From: Solibacillus sp. FSL H8-0538
GTDB taxonomy: Bacteria; Bacillota; Bacilli; Bacillales_A; Planococcaceae
NCBI RefSeq assembly: GCF_038003525.1
Contig: NZ_JBBOPI010000001.1
Coordinates: 3,182,501 to 3,246,500 of the forward strand
Direction of reading: 5' to 3'
DNA: 64,000 bases
Shown: positions 1-8,393 of the stretch, piece after piece
How positions within the stretch are numbered: position 1 is the first letter of the stretch
How the letters are laid out: each line of letters opens with the position of its first letter
The notes under the pieces: generated by a model
The model's input: the letters and a program-made list of their open reading frames with translations, nothing else
What the model was told of the DNA's origin: nothing
Database searches by the model: none
Translations under genes and position numbers: made by a program

Positions 1-46
1 TATAAAAAAAGTTCGAAGCGTTATTAAAACCGCCTCGAACACTATA

Positions 47-940
47 CTACAAGCCATATTCGCTTTCAACGAATTGTTTATCCACACAATAATGACGATG
101 AAATACCGATTCATTTTTAGCAATTACAGGTTCCATAATTATATATCCTTTATCTATTAAGTACTCCACGAAAACTTCAAGGTCTACTGAGTAATAGCTT
201 AGTTCAGGATGATCATGTAATTCTTGAATTGTCCAAGTCGACTGTCCTAACATCGTCTCGAGAATATGTTGCGCGCCATCATGTGTTCTTGAGTTGATTA
301 AAAACTCATTTGCTAGGAAAAGTAGTTCTAAACGCTTTTCTAAACTTTCATTACTCATAATCAATTCTTCATATAGTTTATAGATAGCTGGTTCAATTTT
401 TTTCACTTGCGCCCATACAGTAACTTCGGGATATAAACCGCTATCTATAATAGAAAGACGTCCTAAATGATGTAAGGAAGCCACGACATGATTATACGCA
501 TCCAAATGATGGCCGTTTTCGAATAGCTCTTTTCCTTCTAAGTAACGTCGAATTAGCTTCGAGTATTGAATCCCTGTTTTTAGCTTCCGTCCGAAAAACG
601 GGAACTCTTGTAATTCAGAACGTAGCTTAAATAAAAATTCATTGCGGTCAAACATGATTTTACCGTAGAAAATCCAATCCACAAGGCGTTTATTGGAACC
701 GATGAAGATCCATTTACGTAAACGTTCCTCTGTCAAAATGTGCATGACCATCTTTGAATCACCGTACATGTAGTGCTTCGAATAGATTGGGTGTTCCGCA
801 TCTTTTACTACTATAAGAAGAACAGCATCAAACGTATCTGTTATATTTGCAGCGTCTTCTCTTTTATTTATTAAAATTACACCTAATGTATCCGGTTGGC
901 TCGCGCGTTCCTGATAAATAGGGCGCAAAATGTGTTCCAT
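47..940 (-). CDS. ygxA: YgxA-type nucleotidyltransferase-like protein
   Basis: Soluble protein of about 297 residues, recognised from its sequence and from its place next to ygzB and perR, as in B. subtilis. The family has a nucleotidyltransferase-like fold, but its substrate is unknown and I see no clear catalytic motif. The start is set at the ATG ending at 940 because AGGAGG lies 8 bases before it. An upstream in-frame ATG at 988 has no such site. It is divergent from ygzB. Identity is fairly sure; function is open. Confidence 0.8.
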   Translation of the reverse strand: MEHILRPIYQERASQPDTLGVILINKREDAANITDTFDAVLLIVVKDAEHPIYSKHYMYGDSKMVMHILTEERLRKWIFIGSNKRLVDWIFYGKIMFDRNEFLFKLRSELQEFPFFGRKLKTGIQYSKLIRRYLEGKELFENGHHLDAYNHVVASLHHLGRLSIIDSGLYPEVTVWAQVKKIEPAIYKLYEELIMSNESLEKRLELLFLANEFLINSRTHDGAQHILETMLGQSTWTIQELHDHPELSYYSVDLEVFVEYLIDKGYIIMEPVIAKNESVFHRHYCVDKQFVESEYGL

Positions 941-1077
941 AAAAAGTCCTCCTAAAAATATAACATCTGTTGTATGTTGTTTCGACAACCTACATAAGAA
1001 TCCCTTTAAATAGATTATAATTCTAAAATAAATTCAATTTATGTTATAGTAGATTGTATATTGGGGGGGCAAACTAA

Positions 1078-1425
1078 ATGAAAAAATATAAAAATAAAAT
1101 AAATAAAATCCGTTCATTTGCACTAGCGCTTATCTTTTTCGGTTTCGTCATTATGTATGGCGCCATCTTCTTTAGAGAGAATCAAATTTTAGTCTTAATC
1201 TTCATGACGGTCGGTTTACTTTGTATTATTGGTAGTACAGCGGTTTACGGATGGATTGGCTTACTTTCTACAAAAGCCGTTCAAGTCGTATGCCCGAACT
1301 GTGAAAAATGGACAAAAGTACTAGGCCGCGTGGATATGTGCATGTACTGTAACGAACCACTTACATTAGATGCTTCACTTGAAGGCAAAGAGTTCGATCA
1401 ATCATACAATACTAAAAAACAATAA
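1078..1425 (+). CDS. ygzB: YgzB/UPF0295 membrane protein
   Basis: Protein of 115 residues with two hydrophobic segments (about 13-32 and 37-57), followed by a cytosolic zinc-ribbon-like part with CPNC and CMYC at about residues 72-92. The Cys pairs suggest zinc binding. The molecular function is unknown. A run of seven G lies upstream as ribosome binding site, and a strong terminator follows. It sits between ygxA and perR as in B. subtilis. Confidence 0.85.
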   Translation: MKKYKNKINKIRSFALALIFFGFVIMYGAIFFRENQILVLIFMTVGLLCIIGSTAVYGWIGLLSTKAVQVVCPNCEKWTKVLGRVDMCMYCNEPLTLDASLEGKEFDQSYNTKKQ

Positions 1426-1431
1426 CTCAAT

Positions 1432-1466
1432 GACGTCACTAAGTTCTCTTAGTTGGCGTCTTTTTT
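1432..1466 (+). terminator. Terminator after ygzB
   Basis: Stem GACG..ACTAAG / CTTAGT..CGTC with a TTCT loop, followed by six T. Confidence 0.8.
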
Positions 1467-1476
1467 GATTGTATAC

Positions 1477-1547
1477 GTCTCTCTCAAAAATTAGGGGAGA
1501 TGACATCCTATATTATGTAGATACGCAAGTTCTCTTTTTTATCCACT
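1477..1547 (+). repeat. Degenerate copy of the ~84-bp two-hairpin repeat
   Basis: Holds a worn hairpin 1 (CTCTC..GGGAG), the spacer GACATCCTATATTATGTAGAT (with few changes) and a worn hairpin 2 ending in ATCCAC. It lies between the convergent ygzB and perR genes. It is recognised by comparison with the good copies at 46638 and 52713. Confidence 0.6.
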
Positions 1548-1578
1548 AAAAAACCTAGCAACATAATTGTTACTAGGT
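1547..1578 (-). terminator. Terminator after perR
   Basis: On the minus strand: stem CCTAGTAAC / GTTGCTAGG, then six T. Confidence 0.8.
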
Positions 1579-1585
1579 TCATTTA

Positions 1586-2032
1586 TTATAACGCTTTTTC
1601 CTCTTCGCCCTTTAGGCAATCCGGACAAGTTCCATATACTTCTAGACGGTGAGAATTTACTTGGAAGCCTGTTACATGTGATGCAAACTGCTCCACTTCG
1701 TTTAAGCCTGGGTAATGGAAGTCGACAATTTTACCGCAACATTCGCAAATCATATGGTAGTGATCGCCTGTTACGAAATCAAATCGACTTGCAGAATCTC
1801 CGTAAGTTAATTCCTTGACTAAGCCTACTTCTCGGAATACACGTAAATTGTTATAAACCGTTGCTACGCTCATATTAGGGAATTTGTGTTCCAGCGCTTT
1901 ATATATATCATCAGCTGAAGGATGAATCATACAATGAATTAAATATTCTAAAATCGCATGACGCTGCGGAGTAATTCTTACACCAGTAGTCTTTAACGTG
2001 TCTAGCGCATCCTTTAAATGCATTTCAGACAT
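1586..2032 (-). CDS. perR: Peroxide-sensing repressor PerR
   Basis: Fur-family metalloregulator that represses peroxide-defence and iron-homeostasis genes. Iron-catalysed oxidation of its metal-site histidines inactivates it. With the start at the ATG ending at 2032 (148 residues) the numbering matches B. subtilis PerR exactly: regulatory-metal ligands H37, D85, H91, H93 and D104, and zinc cysteines C96, C99, C136 and C139 are all present. AGAGGTG at the right spacing supports this start over an in-frame ATG two codons upstream. A Per box lies in its promoter, so autoregulation is expected. Terminator downstream. Confidence 0.96.
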   Translation of the reverse strand: MSEMHLKDALDTLKTTGVRITPQRHAILEYLIHCMIHPSADDIYKALEHKFPNMSVATVYNNLRVFREVGLVKELTYGDSASRFDFVTGDHYHMICECCGKIVDFHYPGLNEVEQFASHVTGFQVNSHRLEVYGTCPDCLKGEEEKAL

Positions 2033-2065
2033 CGTCATGCACCTCTTTTCATACATATTATTAAT

Positions 2066-2080
2066 TTATAATTGTTACAA
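2066..2080 (-). promoter_or_regulatory. Per box in the perR promoter region
   Basis: TTATAATTGTTACAA (read on +) matches the Per box TTATAATNATTATAA at all but two fixed positions. It lies just downstream of the perR -10 element, fitting autorepression. Confidence 0.75.
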
Positions 2081-2082
2081 AT

Positions 2083-2112
2083 AGTGTATCGAATTTATCC
2101 ACAGCTTGTCAA
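2083..2112 (-). promoter_or_regulatory. Sigma-A promoter of perR
   Basis: Minus strand: TTGACA, 18-base spacer, TACACT. The -35 is perfect and the -10 fits 4 of 6. Confidence 0.65.
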
Positions 2113-2217
2113 CAATTGCTTGTTCGATAAGGAGATAATTTAGAAACATTAATTTTTTATATAGGCTAATTGAAAATACCTACTAGAAATCACTTATGCG
2201 AGAGTGAATTTTCTCAA

Positions 2218-3165
2218 TTAGTAACCGCGGAGCAAGTTTACTTTATTTTCTAAATCATGTTCACCTTGTAGCCATTTGTGTAAGCTTGGCTTGAAAATTT
2301 CAAGACTGCGCTCCACGTATCGCGAAGAATGACTCGAAAAATGGGGGGAAAGTGTCACATTATCTTGCTTCCATAACAGACTATCTGATGGTAGCGGCTC
2401 TATTTCATACACATCTAATACTGCATGCGCAATTAGCTTTTCTTCCATTACTTGAATAAGCACATCTGTAGCAACAACATCGCCACGACCGAAATTCATA
2501 AAAATTGCCGATTCCTTCATTAATTCAAAATGCTCATAACCGAGCAAATGTTTCGTATACTTTGTTGACGGTAGCATCGAAATAACAATGTCCGCCTTTG
2601 GTAAATGCTGAACAACATCGCCAAGGAAATGCGTTTCATTCATAAATGGCGCGTCCTCGCCACTCCGATTACAACCAATCGTGTATACATCGAACGCTTG
2701 TAATATACGGCCAATTTCAGAACCAATTGCCCCAGGTCCTATAATTAAAGCCGTACTTCCATTTAGTTCAGAAAGATGTGCCTTCTTATTCCATTCACCC
2801 TTTTTCTGTTGCTCATAAATAAACGGCAAGGCACGTTTCAATGCTAAAATATGCGCCAAAATAGATTCAGTCATTGGTTTTTTATGAATACCACGCACAT
2901 TCGAAACAAAAATACCACGTTTAGCAATTGCTTCAGTAGGCATTTTTTCAACGCCGGCCGATGCGACAAAAATCCACTCCAGCTTTTCAGCTATCGCTAT
3001 ATGTTCTTCCGTTAAATCTTCCCCATATGTAACGAGAACTTCAGCCTGGGCTAACTCTTCATTGCGTAACCGTGCATCAAATACAAATTCAACTTGTGGA
3101 AACTCTTCTACTAGCCGCTGACTTAAATCCTTCCTCGGTTCGAACGTAAAATACACTCTCATCAT
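2218..3165 (-). CDS. D-isomer-specific 2-hydroxyacid dehydrogenase family protein
   Basis: NAD(P)-dependent 2-hydroxyacid dehydrogenase fold of about 315 residues. A glycine-rich nucleotide-binding motif (GPGAIGSEIG) lies near residue 145. Catalytic-type residues follow: R in NFGRGD, E in EIEPLP, and H in SPHFSSHS. The substrate is not predictable; the family includes D-lactate, glycerate and phosphoglycerate dehydrogenases. The start is the ATG ending at 3165, preceded by AAGGGGAG; the ATG one codon later is equally possible. It stands alone on the minus strand with a repeat copy upstream. Confidence 0.85.
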   Translation of the reverse strand: MMRVYFTFEPRKDLSQRLVEEFPQVEFVFDARLRNEELAQAEVLVTYGEDLTEEHIAIAEKLEWIFVASAGVEKMPTEAIAKRGIFVSNVRGIHKKPMTESILAHILALKRALPFIYEQQKKGEWNKKAHLSELNGSTALIIGPGAIGSEIGRILQAFDVYTIGCNRSGEDAPFMNETHFLGDVVQHLPKADIVISMLPSTKYTKHLLGYEHFELMKESAIFMNFGRGDVVATDVLIQVMEEKLIAHAVLDVYEIEPLPSDSLLWKQDNVTLSPHFSSHSSRYVERSLEIFKPSLHKWLQGEHDLENKVNLLRGY

Positions 3166-3182
3166 ACTTACTCCCCTTTTCA

Positions 3183-3264
3183 TTAGAAAGACACATCTCG
3201 AGCCAACATGGACGAGGTGAATTTCTTTTTTAGGTAGATAAGAAACTTATGCTTGCTTATCTAC
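3183..3264 (+). repeat. ~84-bp two-hairpin repeat copy, overlapping the end of bcp
   Basis: Begins TTAGAAAGACACATCTCG. Hairpin 1 is worn; hairpin 2 (GTAGATAAG..CTTATCTAC) is clear. The bcp stop codon and its last codons (VDKQA) fall inside hairpin 2. Confidence 0.75.
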
Positions 3265-3720
3265 TAAAAATGATAATACTTGTTCAATGTGGTTTTTCAC
3301 TTTCACCTTGCGCCATTCTTTCACAACTACGCCTTCTTCGTTAATTAGGAACGTCGAGCGCTCGATGCCCATATATTCCTTCCCATACATTTTCTTCAGC
3401 ACCCATACACCGTAGCTTTCTGCAACCGCATGATCCTCATCAACTAACAGTGAAAACGGCAAGCCATGTTTTTCAATAAATTTCGTATGTTTCTTTTCAT
3501 CATCCATGCTTATTCCTAGAATCACTGCATTTAATCGTGAAAAATCTTCATGTGCATCACGGAAATCGCATGCTTCTGTCGTACAGCCAGGTGTCATGTC
3601 TTTTGGATAAAAATAGAGCACAACGTTTTTTCCTTTGAAGTCCTTTAAGTTTACCATTTTGCCTGCTTCATTTATTAAAGAAAATTGCGGCGCTAACTGA
3701 TTTATTAAATTCACCAACAA
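3247..3720 (-). CDS. bcp: Thioredoxin-dependent thiol peroxidase Bcp
   Basis: Peroxiredoxin of the Bcp/PrxQ type that reduces hydroperoxides in the cytosol using thioredoxin. The motif PGCTTEAC holds the peroxidatic Cys46 and resolving-type Cys51, and length (about 157) is normal. All candidate starts are non-ATG: TTG at 3720, TTG at 3717 and GTG at 3714, with AGGAGG 4, 7 and 10 bases away. 3717 is the best spaced, so the true start may be one codon in. The last residues are encoded by a dispersed repeat. It corresponds to B. subtilis ygaF. Confidence 0.93.
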   Translation of the reverse strand: MLVNLINQLAPQFSLINEAGKMVNLKDFKGKNVVLYFYPKDMTPGCTTEACDFRDAHEDFSRLNAVILGISMDDEKKHTKFIEKHGLPFSLLVDEDHAVAESYGVWVLKKMYGKEYMGIERSTFLINEEGVVVKEWRKVKVKNHIEQVLSFLVDKQA

Positions 3721-3776
3721 AATCCCTCCTTACTTTTTCTCTATCGTACCGAACTCGGCCTCACGTTTCAATTTCT

Positions 3777-3806
3777 TTGGCGTAAAAATGCATTTAAGAC
3801 TACAAT
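3777..3806 (+). promoter_or_regulatory. Probable sigma-A promoter of hemL
   Basis: TTGGCG, 18-base spacer, TACAAT, ending 33 bases before the hemL ATG. Confidence 0.5.
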
Positions 3807-3839
3807 AGAAGGGAACTATTTAATTGGAGGCAAAAAATA

Positions 3840-5126
3840 ATGAATCATATAAAATCAGAACTACTTCATAAAGAAGCACTTGAACATATTGTCGGTGGTG
3901 TAAATAGCCCGTCTCGTTCATATAAAGCAGTAGGTGGTGGTGCGCCCGTTGCAATGGCACGCGGAAAAGGATCTTACTTTTGGGATGTTGATGGCAACCG
4001 TTATATTGACTACTTAGCTGCATATGGTCCAATCGTTACAGGTCATGGTCACCCTCATATCGCAAAAGCAATCGCACACGCAGCTGAGACAGGTGTACTT
4101 TTCGGAACACCAACTGAGTATGAAGTGACATTTGCAAAAATGTTAAAAGAAGCAATTCCTACATTAGATAAAGTACGCTTTAATAACTCTGGTACAGAAG
4201 CCGTAATGACAACAGTTCGTATCGCTCGTGCTTTCACTGGACGCACAAAAATCATTAAATTCGCCGGTTGCTACCACGGCCACTTCGACCAAGTTTTAGT
4301 AGCGGCCGGTTCTGGTCCAGCAACGCTTGGTTCTCCTGACTCAGCTGGTGTACCAGAATCAGTAGCTACAGAAGTTATTACAGTACCGTTCAATGATCCA
4401 GAGGCATTCACATTGGCAATGAAACGTTGGGGCAATTTAGTCGCTGGTATTTTAATCGAGCCAATCGTTGGGAACTTCGGTATTGTTGAACCAAAACCAG
4501 GTTTCCTTGAGCATGTACATACACTAGCACAAGAGCACGGCGCCTTAACAATTCATGATGAAGTTATTACTGCATTCCGCTTCCACTATGGTTCAGCTCA
4601 TACAATGCTTGGGTTAAAACCAGATTTAGTCGCTATGGGCAAAGTAATCGGTGGTGGTTTACCAATTGGTGCTTACGGCGGGCGTAAAGAAGTAATGGAA
4701 ACGGTTGCCCCACTTGGACCAGCTTATCAAGCGGGAACAATGGCGGGTAATCCAGCGTCAATGTTAGCTGGTATTGCCTGTCTTGAAGTATTAAAACAAG
4801 AAGGCATTTATGAAGAGATGGACCGTCTAGGAGAAATTCTTGAAAAAGGCATTTTAGAAGCTGCCGCTAAACATAACGTGACGATTACTGTTAATCGTCT
4901 TAAAGGTGCTTTAACAATTTATTTCACTGATGAAATTGTAGAAAACTATGACCAAGCTGAAAAATCTGATGGTGAAATTTTCGGCCGTTTCTTTAAATTA
5001 ATGCTGTCAAAAGGCATTAACTTAGCACCATCAAAGTACGAGGCTTGGTTCTTAACAACTGAGCATTCAGAAGAAGATATTATCGAAACAATTGCTGCTG
5101 TTGACTTTGCATTTTCACAATTGTAA
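3840..5126 (+). CDS. hemL: Glutamate-1-semialdehyde 2,1-aminomutase
   Basis: PLP enzyme that makes 5-aminolevulinate from glutamate-1-semialdehyde in heme synthesis. It spans 428 residues, the usual length. The N-terminal VGGVNSPSR and the PLP-lysine motif AMGKVIGGG (Lys268) are both present. GGAGG precedes the ATG. By position (between bcp and ygaE) it is the counterpart of B. subtilis gsaB, a second hemL separate from the main hem operon; whether this genome has another copy cannot be seen here. Confidence 0.95.
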   Translation: MNHIKSELLHKEALEHIVGGVNSPSRSYKAVGGGAPVAMARGKGSYFWDVDGNRYIDYLAAYGPIVTGHGHPHIAKAIAHAAETGVLFGTPTEYEVTFAKMLKEAIPTLDKVRFNNSGTEAVMTTVRIARAFTGRTKIIKFAGCYHGHFDQVLVAAGSGPATLGSPDSAGVPESVATEVITVPFNDPEAFTLAMKRWGNLVAGILIEPIVGNFGIVEPKPGFLEHVHTLAQEHGALTIHDEVITAFRFHYGSAHTMLGLKPDLVAMGKVIGGGLPIGAYGGRKEVMETVAPLGPAYQAGTMAGNPASMLAGIACLEVLKQEGIYEEMDRLGEILEKGILEAAAKHNVTITVNRLKGALTIYFTDEIVENYDQAEKSDGEIFGRFFKLMLSKGINLAPSKYEAWFLTTEHSEEDIIETIAAVDFAFSQL

Positions 5127-5215
5127 AAATTAGAGAAGCTTCCGTTGACCACAGTGACAAACTTCGGTAAAGTATGTACTTCTAATACGAATAGAAAGAG
5201 AGGACTTAATTTTCT

Positions 5216-6310
5216 ATGAAATTAGGTGCCCGCGTTTTAAAAACTGGTGTTGCAATTGTTTTTGCGTTATTTCTAGCAGAGCTACTTCAAGTACCTTCGC
5301 CAGTTTTCGCAGGAATCGCCGCAATCTTTGCGATTCAGCCTTCCATTTATCGTTCTTATTTATCAATTCTTGAACAAGTTCAAGGTAATCTAATAGGAGC
5401 GACGATTGCCGTTATTTTCGGCATCATATTTGGTCATCATATTGTAGCGATTGGTTTAGCTGCCATTATCGTAATTGGCATCATGATGAAATTCAATTTA
5501 GAAAAATCTATTTCCCTTGCACTTGTAACGGTTGTTGCCGTGATGGAAGTACAAGGTGATGAATTTATTATGTTTGGCCTAATCCGTTTTGGTACGGTCA
5601 TGCTCGGGGTATTTGCCGCATTTATTGTCAACTTAGTATTTTTACCACCACGTTATGAGGTAAAACTATTCACAATGATTAACTCACTACAGGATGATAT
5701 TATTCGTTGGACTCGACTAGCTGTACGTCAAGCGAGTGAGCATACATCAACAAAAATGGCTTTAACAAAATTAAACTCTCGCAAACTAGAATTAAATACG
5801 ATGTATGATTTTTACAAAGAGGAACGTAGCTATTTTAAAAACCAAAAGTATGTGAAAGCACGTAAACTCGTTATCTATCGTCAAATGATCTTAACATCGA
5901 AAAAAAGTTTGGAACTGTTGCAACGTCTTCACAAGCACGAGAATGAGTTAGGCAACTTACCTGAGAATTTTCAATTAATGATTCAGGAACGTCTTGATTT
6001 CTTACTCACATACCATGAGCAATTGCTACTTAAATATACAGGGAAGCTTCGTCCGGAGCATTCGAAATGGACGAGACACGAGGAGTATTTACAAGGTAGC
6101 GAGTTAATGGAAATTTTCATTAAACAAATTGCGATTGCACAAGCAGATGAAGATACGGAACAACAATTTTCAAACTATCATCTTCTGTACATTTTATCTC
6201 GTATTTTAGATTACGAAGAAAACCTTGAGCATTTAGATACGCTGATCGTTTCCTATCGTAGCTATCATAGCAATGAAAAAAACAACGACTTAGAAGCTGA
6301 ATTTTATTAA
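5216..6310 (+). CDS. ygaE: YgaE/UPF0421 aromatic-acid-exporter-like membrane protein
   Basis: Protein of 364 residues. The N-terminal half has about four to six membrane helices (residues 8-140), and a long cytosolic helical C-terminal part follows (about 150-350). This is the layout of the ArAE_1/FUSC group. The group is linked by similarity to efflux of aromatic acids, but YgaE-type proteins have no proven substrate. AGAGAGG lies upstream. It follows hemL in the same direction with a 90-base gap. A shared terminator lies downstream. Confidence 0.8.
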   Translation: MKLGARVLKTGVAIVFALFLAELLQVPSPVFAGIAAIFAIQPSIYRSYLSILEQVQGNLIGATIAVIFGIIFGHHIVAIGLAAIIVIGIMMKFNLEKSISLALVTVVAVMEVQGDEFIMFGLIRFGTVMLGVFAAFIVNLVFLPPRYEVKLFTMINSLQDDIIRWTRLAVRQASEHTSTKMALTKLNSRKLELNTMYDFYKEERSYFKNQKYVKARKLVIYRQMILTSKKSLELLQRLHKHENELGNLPENFQLMIQERLDFLLTYHEQLLLKYTGKLRPEHSKWTRHEEYLQGSELMEIFIKQIAIAQADEDTEQQFSNYHLLYILSRILDYEENLEHLDTLIVSYRSYHSNEKNNDLEAEFY

Positions 6311-6313
6311 TTG

Positions 6314-6357
6314 AAAAGGTTGGAGAAATGCGGAAGCCCGCAATTCCCCAACCTTTT
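6314..6357. terminator. Bidirectional terminator between ygaE and the peptide transporter operon
   Basis: Twenty-base stem AAAAGGTTGG.. / ..CCAACCTTTT with two mismatches and a small loop. A/T-rich flanks on both sides serve both convergent genes. It overlaps the stop codon of the permease gene. Confidence 0.85.
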
Positions 6358-7249
6358 AGTTTTTCATTTTCGGATCTAGCGCATCTCGCAGTCCATCGCC
6401 CATTAAGTTAAACCCAACGACAGTGAGCATAATTGAAAGTCCCGGAAAAATCATTGCCCAAGGTGCATTCATTAAAAACATCCGCGCATCCGCAAGCATT
6501 TTCCCCCATTCCGGCTGCGGTGCCTCAGCTCCTAAGCCTAAGAACCCAAGCGCAGCTGCCTCAATAATCGCCGTTGCAATCGCCAGTGTTCCTTGTACGA
6601 TAACTGGGGTCATGGAATTCGGTAAAATATGTCGCCATAATATGCGCGAGTTTTTCATCCCAATAGCTCGTGCAGCATGAATGTATTCTTCCTCTTTAAT
6701 CGTCAGAACACGTGACCTAATTAATCTACCGAAATTTGGTACGTTAATAATAGCAATCGCAATTAACGCATTGCGCAAAGAAGGTCCTAAAATCGAAACA
6801 ACTGCAATGGCTAATAAAATACTTGGAAATGCTAGCATAATATCAAAAATACGTGAGATGATTGTATCTACCCAACGACCATAATAGCCTGCAATAATTC
6901 CCAAAAAGCTGCCTACAACTGAGGACATTAAGACGGCCGTTAAGCCCACCGTTAGTGAAATTCGTGCTCCGTGCAAAATACGTGAAAAAATATCACGACC
7001 TAAATCATCTGTACCAAACCAAAATTCACCAGACGGGGGCTGCAGACGCATGCTTAAATTTTGGTCGTTTATGCCTTGTGGTGCAATAAACGGACCAATA
7101 ATAGCTAGTAATACAAAGAATGCAACAATCGCTGTTCCCACTAGTGCCGATTTACTTTTTTTGAAGCTTCGCCATGCTTCCTTCCATGGACCAGCTGTTT
7201 GATCCCGATCAGGCACATTTTTTAGTACATTCGGTACAATTTCAGACAT
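6356..7249 (-). CDS. dppC: Peptide ABC transporter permease, DppC/OppC type
   Basis: Inner-membrane permease of 297 residues, last gene of the minus-strand operon. An N-terminal OppC-type stretch is followed by six membrane helices and the ABC permease coupling motif (EEEYIHAARAIGMKNSRI, about residues 190-207). The start is the ATG ending at 7249 with GGAGGGGG upstream, not an in-frame ATG 66 bases further out that lies inside the preceding gene. It forms the membrane channel with the DppB-like protein encoded 16 bases upstream. Substrate is probably short peptides; specificity cannot be read from sequence. Confidence 0.9.
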   Translation of the reverse strand: MSEIVPNVLKNVPDRDQTAGPWKEAWRSFKKSKSALVGTAIVAFFVLLAIIGPFIAPQGINDQNLSMRLQPPSGEFWFGTDDLGRDIFSRILHGARISLTVGLTAVLMSSVVGSFLGIIAGYYGRWVDTIISRIFDIMLAFPSILLAIAVVSILGPSLRNALIAIAIINVPNFGRLIRSRVLTIKEEEYIHAARAIGMKNSRILWRHILPNSMTPVIVQGTLAIATAIIEAAALGFLGLGAEAPQPEWGKMLADARMFLMNAPWAMIFPGLSIMLTVVGFNLMGDGLRDALDPKMKN

Positions 7250-7265
7250 AGTGCACGCCCCCTCC

Positions 7266-8270
7266 CTAGTTGTATTTAATCCTTGAATCAATAACTGTAT
7301 ATAAAAGATCAACAATTAAATTAATCATCACAAATAAGAATGCCACGATTAAAATACCTGACTGTATAACCGGGTAATCACGGTAACCTATCGCCTCGTA
7401 AATATAACGTCCAATGCCAGGCCAGCTAAAAATTGTTTCTGTTAAGATTGCACCACCAAGTAGCAACCCAGTTTGTAAACCAATAATCGTCAGTACAGGA
7501 ATGAACGCATTTTTTAGTGCATGCTTATAAATGACGATTAACATTTTCTGCCCCTTCGCTCGTGCAGTTCGTACATAATCCGAACGCATTACTTCAAGCA
7601 TTGATGCTCTCGTCATACGAGCAATAATGGCTGTAGGAATTGTCGCAAGCGCAAGCCCTGGCAATATTAAATGTTTTACTACAATTAAAAACTGATCAAA
7701 TCTTCCCTGTAGTAAAGTATCAATTAAATATAAGTGCGTAATGGCCGCTACTGGATCTCGTACTTCTTCTCGTCCCGACGTTGGAAGCCATCCTAAATTA
7801 ATACTGAAAATCCATTGTTCCATTAATCCAAGCCAGAAGATTGGCATGGATACACCAATAAGTGCTACGATCATCGCAATATAATCGAACCATGAATTTT
7901 GGAACCAGGCTGAAATAATGCCTGCGTTCATGCCAATAATGACTGCAATGATCATCGCAAAAATTGCAAGCTCAAACGTTGCAGCTAAATATGGCCAAAC
8001 CTCTGATATTATTGGCTGTCTCGTTCGAAGTGAATCTCCTAAATCACCAGTCAAAATCCCTTTTAAATAATCAAAGTACTGCACATACCACGGATTATTT
8101 AAGCCAAGCTTATCCCGCAATGCAGCAATTGCTTCTGCCGTTGCCTGCTGACCTAAAATGACCTGCGCTGGATCTCCTGGTATCGCACGAATAATAAGGA
8201 ACACAATAAACGTCATCCCCAGCAATACTGGAATTAAATGCAATAGGCGTTTCCCTATGTAGTGAAGCAT
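7266..8270 (-). CDS. dppB: Peptide ABC transporter permease, DppB/OppB type
   Basis: Permease of about 334 residues with a family-typical N-terminus (YIGKRLLHLIPVLLGMTF), a large loop, and a coupling motif at the C-terminal side (SDYVRTARAKGQ). The ATG ending at 8270 has AAGGGG 8 bases upstream and is preferred. An in-frame GTG three codons earlier has its ribosome binding site almost touching. It partners DppC. Between it and the binding-protein gene there is a hairpin that may lower its expression relative to the binding protein. Confidence 0.9.
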   Translation of the reverse strand: MLHYIGKRLLHLIPVLLGMTFIVFLIIRAIPGDPAQVILGQQATAEAIAALRDKLGLNNPWYVQYFDYLKGILTGDLGDSLRTRQPIISEVWPYLAATFELAIFAMIIAVIIGMNAGIISAWFQNSWFDYIAMIVALIGVSMPIFWLGLMEQWIFSINLGWLPTSGREEVRDPVAAITHLYLIDTLLQGRFDQFLIVVKHLILPGLALATIPTAIIARMTRASMLEVMRSDYVRTARAKGQKMLIVIYKHALKNAFIPVLTIIGLQTGLLLGGAILTETIFSWPGIGRYIYEAIGYRDYPVIQSGILIVAFLFVMINLIVDLLYTVIDSRIKYN

Positions 8271-8309
8271 CTCCTTCACCCCTTCATCAAATTCATGTTG
8301 AATTTAGAA

Positions 8310-8341
8310 AAAAGGAGAGGCCATTCACCTCCCCTTTCACC
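8310..8341 (-). promoter_or_regulatory. Intercistronic hairpin between binding-protein and permease genes
   Basis: Stem AAAGGAGAGG / CCTCCCCTTT with a short loop. There is no strong T run, so it may be an RNA-stabilising or partly terminating element that favours the binding protein. Confidence 0.5.
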
Positions 8342-8393
8342 AATCAAAGCCTCAATTCAGATAGTGCCTTAACACCCACTGAATATTGTAAAG

